The notes below the pieces were generated by a model. It was given only the letters and a program-made list of their open reading frames with translations, ran no database searches and was not told the DNA's origin. DNA of 64,000 bases from Cardiocondyla obscurior (taxonomy: Eukaryota > Arthropoda > Insecta > Hymenoptera > Formicidae): NCBI RefSeq assembly GCF_019399895.1, contig NC_091864.1, positions 2,086,001 through 2,150,000 of the forward strand, read 5' to 3'. How positions within the stretch are numbered: position 1 is the first letter of the stretch; the number at the start of each line of letters is the position of its first letter. This document shows positions 1 through 10,529 of the stretch, piece after piece. Position numbers and translations under genes: made by a program.

Positions 1-439
1 GTTCTCTCTATCTCATATTTATTTTATTTTATTTTTTTTCCACAAAATTATCTCTTGCGTCAGAGTACATTCATACGTCGTAGTTATATAATTAAAAGTA
101 TCTATTTCGAAAGTTCTTACACTCTTTCTAAATTTTACGTGGCATATTTCAATTTATAAAAAAACTATACTTCCATTCAAATTACAAGAATATTTCTTTG
201 TATAAATCAATATAAAATAATTGTATGTACCGACCTGCTCAATATTTCATTACTTAAAAAAGACAGAGAGGGAAGAGGGGGAGGGGGGAAGTATATTTGC
301 ACCTCTGGGAATGATTCTGCGCGAAACAACGATCCTTCTTTTGGCTCGTTTCGAAACGGAAGGTATACAGGTCAGAAGGCACGTTTGATAAGCGAATAAA
401 GGGATGCAGCCGAATATCTGACAAGTCAATTACGGCCGT
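1..439. other. AT-rich noncoding DNA
   Basis: Low-complexity AT-rich sequence with poly-T tracts and a purine-rich run near 265-290. No coding frame, RNA gene or splice-bounded exon was recognised. Confidence 0.5.
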
Positions 440-2360
440 CGATGACTCGGATCTCACATTATTCGGAATTTCATGATCGCCGAGTAATTAATTGGCTCAC
501 GCGCTGGCCCGAGAATTTCTTCCGATCGAACGGTAGAATACCTGCGAGGGTTATCACGCGGGCTGATAAATGGAACGCGGACGCGCGCAATCGCGCGCGC
601 GGGGGCACCCACCACGAATTCCGTTCGGCGCGGTTAAAAAGTGCCAGCCGCAATCGAGGAAAGCCCACCCTTCTCCCCCCCCCCGTGGGTATTGTCTGGG
701 CGACAGATTTCCATGCCCGTCGTATTTCCTCACGTTCTGTCCTTCCGTATTCCGCCTGTCCGTCTCCTGTTTACCGATGAATTATAGCTATTCCGAAAAA
801 GAACTGTCGATACGCGTTTAATCGCCGAAGCGAAGTTTAGATTAATTGAGAAACCCCGCGCATATTTTTCACACTCAATTCTCGAAATAGAATAGAACCG
901 AGAAATGTTGACGCAAAGATTAATTGTTTTAAACGATCGATCCGCGTATACCGCAAATTGCACGTGGCAATGAAAACGTTTAAAGTATTTGCATTCGCGC
1001 GGAAACGGTTGCGGTTGAGAAAAGCTTATACAGATTGCGTGACGACGCGCCAAACAGAATTCTTATAACACCGTGAATTTTTGTTAAAATAAATATTGGA
1101 AATTGAGGCAGCGAAATCGGCGAAGTATCGCGAAGCGAGGTAAGAAAACGATTTGCGTTTTTCTCAAGAAGGCACATATCTACATGACAAATATCCGACG
1201 GCGTTGCATCGCGGTTGCAAATATATTTCTAAATGCAACGCTAAAATAACGTACAACGTGAGAAACACTAAAGTGTCTGAAATTGCGCGCGAGGTTCTCT
1301 CTTTCTCTCTCTCAAACACTCCGGAACGTGTCTTCACGCGTGTAAGGCATTGCTGTCAGCACCGACCGTGTAATCCAGTGAGACACTTAAGTACCTTGTC
1401 GCCAAGTCTCTCAATCTCGGCTCGAATAGTTAGCCGTGCGTCCTCAGCGATTTCTCTCCCTTAACTTTCATCGCAGGGGACTCGCAGGGCGGCAGTTACA
1501 TGTGTCTGTCGGCGCGAACAGTATGTCGGTTTCTCGATAATACGCCGAAATGACATGTGCAATGTTAACTGCGCGCGAGTTATGTGGAAAGGGTGGCAGG
1601 GACAAGTTTCGCACATGGGAATAAACAGCATATAAAGTATTTGATTTCTTACGCCCGGAATCCTCGTGACACACCGAGAAACTCAATAACGTACAAAAGA
1701 TTTTTCCCTCCCGTGTTTTATCGCACTTCGCTGCAGATGTGCAACGACGGAGATAGAAAAAAAAGAAAAAAAAACGCGAGTGGAGAGTGTAATAGCGAGA
1801 ATTAATAACTTCATCTCTGGCGCGCGGCATTACAGTAGTTAGAAAAAAGAAGGACGGGGGAGAGGGATCTCTTTTTCTTCGTGATCTCGATCGGAAGGAT
1901 GATTCATGCGCCATCGCGCACGACTTCCTCCGAGTGCCTCCATTTTCTTCCATCTCATCCGCGTGGCTCTTCCGCCCCTTACCCTCGTCTCTCATTTCCA
2001 TCGGAGGTCTTACGCCGCTCTCGCTTTCCACCGTCCTTCTTTTTTTTTTATTCTCTTTTTTTTTGCCCAACGAATTCAATTCTTGCCGTCGTAGTGCGGA
2101 CGCACTTTCAATCTTCTCCGACTTTTGCCGACATCGGGTAGCATTCGCATATCGATTTCGATGCGCCAACACCCCCGAAAGCATTCGTTCTTTTCCCTTC
2201 AATATCACGCGCTCCCTACGTCGTTTTTGTCTGGATGCGTCCCTGCATATAATTCGCGCCGCGAACGGAGAAAGCATCGTCGTATCAATCTCTTCCACCC
2301 GACTTTGTACATTTTGCCGGAATTCGAAAATTATTATCGGAAGGCAAAGACAATGAAAGT
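440..2360. other. CpG-rich block with long open frames on both strands; possible promoter or noncoding exon
   Basis: This stretch is much richer in G, C and CpG than its flanks. It holds a 276-codon open frame on the minus strand (1468-2298) and a 140-codon frame on the plus strand (1934-2356) that overlap. The minus frame is dominated by Arg, Lys, Ser and Glu with homopolymeric Phe and Lys runs that follow T- and A-tracts, and no domain is visible, so I read both as by-products of base composition. Donor-like GTAAGG at about 1342 and an acceptor-like CAG at about 1477 are present on the plus strand but do not frame a recognisable exon. A promoter, enhancer or noncoding first exon is the most economical reading. 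This is inference only. Confidence 0.3.
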
Positions 2361-4680
2361 CAAAATGGATCTAGAATTGATCAGCACTTCCCGTTTTTGT
2401 TCTTTAAAATCTAACAACTTTTATATTTAATGTATACTAATAATAAAAATACTATTAATATAAAAAGAGATGATTAATTGTAATTTTATTGTCAAGAATA
2501 TTTTTGGGATAAGTAATTTTTTTTTTATCAATAGTGGTAGATGTAATAGAGACATTATCTATTGAATTTTTTTGCTCCAAGCTCTTATTTTCTACTTTTA
2601 TACATGCACGTACGATAATTCCCTACAATCAACAGCAGTTTTACTTTACCCGGCAATCTTCTCGTTTCGTGGAATGAACGTGTTGATATCTTTAGATTAA
2701 AATTATAGTAGAATAGAGCAAATATTCGAAAGCACGTAGTCTGAGATTTATTTTATAGAATGCTTCGATTTAACTTTGATTTTATGTAAACTTTCTTTTT
2801 TTTTATATTTCGTAATCGTGCTTATATAAAAATTATTATCCAGTTAGAAACCGCAAAACAATTTAAATCTTATAATTTTTATACATTAGCATCTAAATCA
2901 ATAAGATGATAGTACTGTAAATTATTTGTTTGCTAATATTTCTATGTTTCTTTAAATTCAGTACTTCTGTATTTTCATTTCAATTCATGAAATTTTTGTT
3001 AGTAGCCACCGAGCGTGACCAACTTGCAGAAATACCAATTTCAAAGAGCTTTTGTAAGCACGCACAGCTTCGATATAACGTCCGAGCGATTTTTCTCGAG
3101 AGAGTTGTAAAAGGAATTTCCGCGAAATCTTGTTTTAAAGTAAAAGAAAAGTTACTTTTAAAAGTCAGTCATTATGAAATAAAAAACCTCATTCTTTTCC
3201 CTTTATTTATCTTAAATTCTGATTTTGTTTATTTAGATGTTATTGTAATTCATATTGCAAAGCTAAATAAAAAAATATTCTCTTTAAAAAAAAAAAAGAA
3301 AAATAATTACACGTCTCTAGCAATAAATATGTAAAAAATATAATTATATTTTTTACAAAATATTTAATTATTTCTGATCAAAGTTGAATATTATTAATAA
3401 TAATTGGAAAAATGCTTCGATTATATTTTTTCATCTAAATCGGGAAGCGTATCGTTTATGATATATAACCGTTTGCAAATGAGGCGATGATTTCCTAGAC
3501 TTAATTCCGGCAAATTGCACAGTAACCAGCTTCGTGTAATAACGGACGAGACCTTAGCGGTGCCGGTTTCTGACGCGGTATGGGGGGATGAATGTGTGGT
3601 AATATGTCGCATCTAGTGCATGTGCACGAAAAGTTTTATCATTCAGCGAAGCATCGCCGAAATGGACGATGTAGGGCGAACCACCGATGAAATTTAATCA
3701 ACGATACACTCTACCATTCCACGTTTCGCGGTTTACAAGTGCACAGATATCGAAGAGAATTGTTGTTTATGTTAGCAGAATAAAGCATTAGAGTATTCGC
3801 GAAGGTGTTATTAAACGTACGTGGCCCAATTTATACATATAAATCGCGTAAAATATAACTTAGTTATATTTTTTTGCGTCAAACCAGGGAAATTGTAAAG
3901 AAAGAAAAATTAAGTAAATATTAAATTAATACTTTTTATCCTTTTGTAAAATAATAAAAAAAAACACGATTAGATATATTTTTAAATAAAATGAGTCTGT
4001 ATAAATTGAGCCTGAAACCTTTAATACCTTCAAAATCTGTGTAATCTCTGCAGAAAATCGTTCGCGTTTATTTTTGCGAGTAAAGCTAAAGCTGTGGATT
4101 CAATAGCTTTGTAAAGGTCAGGATGGGTGTAAAACAAATCAATCCTATGGTAGAGGTAATTTTTTTTGTTTTAACAATAAATATTGTCGGAATGCGGAAG
4201 AAACTGTGAAACAAAACGAAACGAAATTGCCTGCACCAATACGACGCCCAACGTTCGAATTCGAAAGAGCGATTCCAAGGATTCTAATAGAGATCTTTAG
4301 CTTTACCGGTCCTCACTTCGATTTAATTGACTATGTCTCGGTAGGATTATCCGTAGGATTTCGGTTCGTCCGCTTAATCTGCACATTAAAGTCGATCCGA
4401 GTTCATCTCGTGAGCGACATTGATATAAAATTTACACGGAACTGCGGTTTGTAGATATTTTCATTACGAGTAAAACGGATTAACGATATGAAGACAATCA
4501 TTATAGTGCTACTTAATCGTCCCTCTATTAAGTAATCTTTTTAAATTAATTTTATTTAACGTTTCTATATGTTTAATTAATTTTTATTATTTTTATTTAA
4601 TTATGTGTATTTAATTATGCGCATTTTCCTATGACGAAACGTATAAAATCGTAACGCATGCATGGAAAAAAATAATGTCG
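2361..4680. other. AT-rich noncoding DNA
   Basis: Mostly AT-rich sequence with A- and T-runs. A 134-codon plus-strand open frame (2930-3334) is unusually long for such composition, but it has no recognisable domain and ends in a poly-Lys run made by an A-tract. A moderately GC-rich patch at 3480-3700 and an 82-codon frame at 4206-4454 are equally unrecognised. I see no supported gene. Confidence 0.4.
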
Positions 4681-4681
4681 A

Positions 4682-5300
4682 CTCACCGGTTCGATGCGCA
4701 GCAGCGGAGTTTGCATGACGATAATCTGTAACATAAAAATAAAAAATTTATAAAAAAAACGTTTAACATATTGTTCATTATTAAAAAAAAAAAAAATTAT
4801 ATTTGCGTGACTCTAATAAATTTTCAACTTGTATAATTAAAAACAAACTTATCTATTATTAATTAAAAGAAAGATTTGTAAAAGATTAAGCCTTTGTAAA
4901 ATTTAACATTTTTCTCTACTAATTATTTAATTCTATTATTTTTAATTAATAGCAAGATAACAAAGCAAGCACGATAAATAACAAAAACTTTTAATGCTAT
5001 GTAAATAAAAATGATTCTCACCCTTGGGTTGCTCCGCTGAAGCAGGAGCCTCCCCGAGGCCTCCTCCTCCTCTCAGATGGGACGTGACGAGCCCTCCTTC
5101 CGCGCACTGGAAACTCGCGAACGCGTCCGGGTGAAGCTACAATCGCGAAAATTACTTGACAAATTTTTCGACACTCCCGAATAGAAAATAATCGTAAAAA
5201 AACGCCCGGTAACTGTCGGCAGCCCCGAACGACCGACGAACTGGCTGCGGTTCGTATAAATACTTATATCGGCGATAACGGCGCGGTAATATCTGCAACA
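4682..5300 (-). repeat. Dispersed module cluster, copy 1
   Basis: This segment matches 27,233-27,840 in the same orientation over exon-like modules, the roughly 280-base intron-like spacer and upstream sequence (for example, shared CACTCCCGAA followed by GACCGA and CTGCGGTTCG or CTACGGTTCG). The core CCGAGGCCTCCTCCTCCTCT occurs at 5054, 5445 and 5625 here and at 27,607 in the other copy. Because intron-like DNA is shared, the spread was through DNA, not processed RNA. It may be a nonautonomous transposon or a duplicated gene piece. No terminal inverted repeats or target-site duplications were identified. Confidence 0.6.
4687..4725 (-). other. 39-bp exon-like module, homologous to one at 27.24 kb
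   Basis: On the minus strand a TTACAG acceptor precedes 39 bases (13 codons, IIVMQTPLLRIEP) followed by a GTGAGT donor. A related block with the same donor and acceptor lies at about 27,236-27,281. In both places it sits about 300-350 bases downstream, on the minus strand, of the CCTC-rich module. The conservation of both splice sites and of the intervening intron-like DNA supports a duplicated transcription unit. Coding status is unknown; the spliced frame from the upstream exons already stops before this module. Confidence 0.35.
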
Positions 5301-5687
5301 GAAAAAAAATACCAAATGGAAATTAGTGACAATGTATAAATTAAATCAGTTAAGAAAAAAAAATTCTTTACGCGTTTTATTAATTTTACGTAAAGGCAAA
5401 GTGATTTTTACCTTCGAGTTGTTGCGTCGACGCCCGATGCCTTTCCGAGGCCTCCTCCTCCTCTCAGGATGTCGGGGATGTAGAGCACACCAAGATCCTG
5501 TAACACAAAAATGAATATTAAATTGTAGGAGCGTTCACATTAATATTCATTGAAAAATTATTATCAGAGAAATAATAGAAATAATTCTTACCGTGGAGCT
5601 GCTCCGGCGACGCCCGATGCCTTTCCGAGGCCTCCTCCTCCTCTCAGAATGTCTCGAATGGCACGCGGTACTTCGGCTTCTCCTCAT
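5073..5687 (-). CDS. Putative three-exon reading frame of unknown function (repeated exon modules)
   Basis: On the minus strand three segments with canonical GT-AG boundaries can be joined: 5592-5687 (96 bases, starting with ATG directly after TTTCAG), 5412-5497 (86 bases) and 5073-5292 (up to a TGA; the exon itself runs on to a GTGAG donor after 5022). The phases agree and give 133 codons plus stop. The first exon is Arg/Ser-rich (SERRRRPRKGIGRRRSSST). Exons 1, 2 and 3 each contain the same core around GAGAGGAGGAGGAGGCCTCG, but exon 1 reads it as RRRRPRKGIG and exon 2 as RGGGGLGKASG, so the protein frame is not conserved between duplicates. That argues for a noncoding transcript or a very young frame. 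No known domain. The CpG-rich DNA upstream (5.75-6.3 kb) could be its promoter. Confidence 0.25.
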
Positions 5688-5749
5688 CTGAAACAGGAAC
5701 GAGACCAAAGATTATTAAAATGACGATATTTCTCGGTGTGTCCTAACCG

Positions 5750-6300
5750 CGTGCTCGACCGGCAGCCAGAGCGCTCAAGGTTATCACGTGTATATTACGC
5801 GATGTTTTGTGTCGCGACCGCTGCTCAATCTCGCCCGCTTCACACCTTTACGCGTCGCACAATGGAATTTATATACCGATTCGGATTGCTCGGAGCTTGA
5901 CCCGAAGAGGGTCTACAGCGATCGTACGACGAGTTAAAGCCCTGCTCCGGTGATATGCGTAGCTACTTAACGCGTATAACACTTAAATGGGGATTGGACT
6001 TACTTTAAAGGGACGGGAACTGTTCGCCCGTATTCTCCGTATGAAGAGAAGGGTGGAAGATGCAATTCGTGCCGGGATACGTCTCCGTAGAACGAATTAT
6101 CACCTCACTTCCGGTGCGACCGCGTGCTCTTTTAACTATACGTGCTGCGTGGTCTACCTGTGCCGGATGAGTGTGTATGGGTGGGGGAAGTCACGTACGT
6201 GCGAGCGGTAGGCGGCTCGAGCTCACCGCTAGCCGCCTACCGCTCGCATCCCCACCACCTACCTCCCTACCTGTCCTCCCCCCGCGCTCCCCTTGTACGT
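5750..6300. promoter_or_regulatory. CpG-rich promoter-like block upstream of the 5-kb modules
   Basis: GC- and CpG-rich sequence lying directly upstream, on the minus strand, of the ATG-containing module at 5687. It includes the palindrome CACGTACGTG (6192-6201) and a strong hairpin (6201-6247). A promoter role for the minus-strand modules is inferred from position and composition only; no clear TATA box was picked out. Confidence 0.3.
6201..6247. repeat. Perfect 17-bp inverted repeat with 13-base loop
   Basis: GCGAGCGGTAGGCGGCT (6201-6217) is followed, after 13 bases, by its exact reverse complement (6231-6247). The stem is GC-rich and would be very stable as DNA cruciform or RNA hairpin. 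It directly abuts the CACGTACGTG palindrome. Function is unknown; it could be a regulatory-site array, a small hairpin RNA or a transposon remnant. Confidence 0.85.
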
Positions 6301-9300
6301 CTCGCAATATAGATACGCTGATTCAATTTAATGTATCATAAATTTATAATCGATAAATACGCCGCGGTGTTAGTCGACTACAGCAATCATTTATAGTTTC
6401 CGTAATTAGCTTTAAAAAATTAATATAATTATTGTCCGAATGTATATTTAAATTAAATTGTAATTAAATAAAAAACGAAAGGTGATTAAAGTATCATATA
6501 AAATACGTACTATGGTAACCCGATGTGAAACAGAGGTAATATCGGGTATCACCACTATCAAGGATTAACGAGTGAGGGTCGATATTAGAAGAAAGCCGGC
6601 CAACAGAAGAAGAATTATTTTATAAGACAGCAAAGAACGGTTGCGGAATAAAAGTAGTAGATTAACGTACGAGAAACAAGCTTATTATATGTATAGTACC
6701 CTACTTAAAAAAAAAAGTATTACACGTATAATACGTATTACCGAAAATCATTAAATATAAAACAATTCTCTTTAACGTGAAAAAAAAAAATCGAGAGTAA
6801 ATAACGCGCGATTTGTAATATCTAGTAATATAATATCCATACGTTAGATTCAACATATATTAAATTTTCTGCAGCAACAGAATTAAGTAATCCTAATATA
6901 ACGACATATAATTATACGTCAAGTACTAATAATTTACCGCAATTAATTCTGAATTATTATTAAGCTCACGATGCCTACTAACGTTAGTTAAATGCAAATG
7001 TTCTCGTATAAAGCCTGCGTTTGACACACCCTTTATTTTAGACGCAAGCGTGGAAGCGCAAGATGTCAGACACGTTCAATCATCCGCGGACATTAACCCC
7101 CGGACTGCCGGTTCACGGTTGTTGCACCTCGCAATTCGTTGCACCGGGAGCGCCCTATCACATGTAACGTTACAGACACGCGATGCATTTTATGAATGAA
7201 GCCAGCTCGTACAGGTTTATGCGGGGCCCCCCCGACTAAAGCTATGGCCTTCGTGGAGAAAAGTACACGATTCACTTGAAACGACGGTTCTCTTTCTTTC
7301 TCTCTTTTACGACTGCACCCAACTACGTTATTGACTTTTGCCCGCCCATCCGAAAGCTATTCCGCATTGTTTCTCCAAGCATTTTCGTGAGAGCGATTCT
7401 TGTAATATTTACGTTTCCTTGCAACGACACCCTTGGTTCGTGAGTGACAGTTTCAAGCGTCATCTTCGAGATAACAGCCGAAAAAAAAAAATGAGTAAGC
7501 TCACTCAAAGAAAAGTTTTATGACAGAATTTATACTTCTCAAACCTGAGCGTTATATAGCGAGATTAAACGTAACAAACTATACAAGCACTCGATAAGCA
7601 AGACATACATAAATCGAATAAAAAAAAAAAGAAAAAACTATGTTGCATTAAATCGTTTTTCGTCATATAAGAAAATTAAATAATTATAGAACACACAAAA
7701 TATTAAACTGCAAAATTGATTATCTCTACAATAAGCTTTCTCATTTTTTATCAATTATTATTTCGTAAAAAATTGCACAATCGCCATATAAAATTTTAAG
7801 CGATTATCGCGCTAAAATCAATTTTATCGCATTAATACTTAATTACTGTTTTGAAATCGATTACGGCGGTGAACTTTAACGGGAGCAGCCTGTAATAGGC
7901 GATGCAAACGAGCAATTTCGAGGCGACCGGCGTGGAAAGGAAATTCATTAGCACGCTCGCGCCTTTAAGGCGAGCTCTTCATGCGAGCTTCTCGAACCTT
8001 AAGAGATTCGATCCCGCCCGGCCTTGTCGTTCAAGTTCGCGTCTTGTAATACTATTACGAGGTATGCCTTGGGATTATTCGATCGAGAATTCACGATGCG
8101 TTTTAACGCTCGTAAAAGGAAGAGCGTTTGACAACACGAAGTTTACGATGGTATGCTTCTTATGGCGGTAATAGGATGAAGGCAGGGAATTAGTGAGAGA
8201 GGAGGGAAACGATGGTGAAATAAACACCACGGGCACGTGTATGTAGTGCAGCCGCGCGTGCACCAAGGGTGCTCTCCCTTGTATTCACGCTAGCGTGAGC
8301 ATGCACGCATTGCTTGAGGTGATCGTGCACGAGATTGAACGAGGAATTAGGATGGGCAGAAGGAAGCCGATTTCCATGCGGATGGTTCCCACACACGTCG
8401 CACACACGCATGTTTTCTGTACACATTCATGTTCCACGGGCACCCTCCACCCTCCGCCCTACGTTATACAATATCTTTGTCGTGGTTTCTTAGTGGTGGT
8501 TCGGTAACATAACTATATTTAGTTTCGAAAAGGCCAATTACGCCGGATATTAATGGCTCTAATTATTATATATTTAAATAACTTGCCTAGGTAATAAAAT
8601 ATTTTTATGTAATTTAAAACGGGCTCTCTATATTTTAATTTTGATTCAAATGAAAATTATTTATCGGCATAAGAAAATATGTAATTCTTTGCGAAAGATA
8701 ATAATTATAAAAAGAAAATTCTATTGCGTACTATATTAATTAACAGACGTTTTTGAAAATCTTTTTTTTTTATTAAATACTATGTAAATAATAGAATTAA
8801 AAAATATAATTATTTAGCCTTTATTGTTTATATTACGCTTGCTACTGTAATCTCTCTGTTTTCTTCTCTGTCTCTCATTGTTCCTCACCCTTTACCGTCT
8901 CCACGAACTTTCGCAAGCCACGAATTTCGCCCCAGCGGCATAAGCAAATAATGTGTTTATGCATTTGCATGATGCTTCCGTAACGTGAACTACCCCAGCA
9001 AAGCTCGTTGCGCAGAACGGCGAGGTACGAGACGAGGCGTATTTGTAATCCGAAACCGCCGACTCCCGGTCGGCACCCAACGCCGGAATGGATTTTACGT
9101 CCATGGAACGCGCGATTACACGTCGTTGCGAAATTAATAGGCATGCATTCGAACGCAAATGCGCTTCGGCGTCCATTACCGGTATTCCATATTTTTTTTT
9201 TTTTCCTTTTCTTCCTAACTTGTTTTTCAATCGGACGTGCGTACCAACGAAAAATATTCAGGTTAAAAAGATTACCGACAAATATTTTTACAGGGAAAAA

Positions 9301-10271
9301 TTTACATGATGAGATACGATGTTAAAACGTGTTAAACAATGTGTGAAAAATATTTTATAAAAATTAATTGAATGCGCGCAGGAAAATTATTATGCCACGT
9401 TTAAAACGATTTGTTGTTACATGATGCAGGGATGTTCGATACCGATTTTCCACGTGGACGCTTTATTTCTATCGGGGTTGTTTGTTATTTGAATAAATCT
9501 CTGGCAATTTATTTTCTTAACTACGACGGAAAGTGATTTATTAAAATAATTTTTTGTCAGTTAAGAAAAAAAAAAAATTCCATGCTAAAGTAGTTAATGC
9601 ATTATGTATACGAGTAAAATGTGGTGTCGCAAAGTCATCGGACTTATAAAATGCTGTAATAGTTTTTTAAGCATCATGCATTAATCATATGTAAATAGAG
9701 CGATGATTGAAAGATAACGCCAGCGTACTGTATTACGACGGTGTATACGTCTACCTATACTACTGCGCAACGAACACGCTACTTTCTGATCAATTTTTAA
9801 TTAATCAATTACATGTATCAATTATTTACATATCGTATATAAAAACGTATTAAAAAAAAAATGTAATAAACCTTACTATTCTTAAAATTTTGTTTTTTTT
9901 TAATATTTTGCAAACTAGGTATTTTGAGCAGAAGATAAATTAGCGTAACATCGAACTCATCTATCTTAATGAAATGCACCACTATTTCTAGTAACGGGAT
10001 CTTGGGATTATTGTTATTATCGTCTTTAACATCGTCATCGGCGTCATTACCCGTAAGCGTGAATCGCTTAGCTTAACAGCAACATACAACCTTTCTCACG
10101 CGATCTTTGACTTCAATCTTGCGAGCGGATTGTCACGCAGATTAAATTATACATATAAGCAAAACGGCGAGCGCAACGTTAAAGAGTGAAATGATGGGTT
10201 TTTTTATTTTTATTTCTAACGCAATCTAAATTAATGTTTTCTAATGACGTGACATGATAGTAATCTTTTAT
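6301..10271. other. Noncoding DNA, probably intron or intergenic
   Basis: AT-rich sequence with scattered GC-richer patches (7020-7500, 7860-8500, 8880-9180). Short open frames occur on both strands in these patches but none has a recognisable domain or convincing splice boundaries. If the LDLa-exon gene begins before the window, this is part of one of its introns. Confidence 0.45.
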
Positions 10272-10529
10272 TTATTCATTTGTAGCTGTTGTCTTGGAAA
10301 ATAACTGTTTATCTTTTAACTGAGAATTACGGTCCATTAGTTTTACAATTTTAACTCGGGTCGTACCGTCAACGTCGAATGTAACATTCTGCTTCAAATC
10401 TGACGACAAGCTTGCACGTAAAGTGCAAAAAAAGATCGACTTGCATATGCAGCACGTGCAAACGAAATCGTCTACTAGCGTCACTCTTACTAATGGAACT
10501 GGCAAAACACGAAAACGTTCATAATGCAA
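10272..10529 (-). other. Unrecognised minus-strand open frame ending beside AATAAA
   Basis: An 85-codon minus-strand frame ends in a TAA that overlaps an AATAAA hexamer, as in a compact terminal exon or retrocopy. Its C-terminal half (for example KQNVTFDVDGTTRVKIVKLM) has a balanced, protein-like composition in contrast to neighbouring frames. However, the plus strand is also open over much of the same interval and stops at 10,522-10,524. I recognise no family. It could be a decayed gene fragment, a terminal exon, or chance. Confidence 0.2.

Noticed and set aside
1468..2298. A 276-codon minus-strand open frame
   Set aside because: Composition is driven by CpG and homopurine/homopyrimidine tracts, the opposite strand is also open, and no domain is visible.
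2930..3334. 134-codon plus-strand frame in AT-rich DNA
   Set aside because: No recognisable domain, ends in a poly-Lys A-tract, no promoter or splice context.
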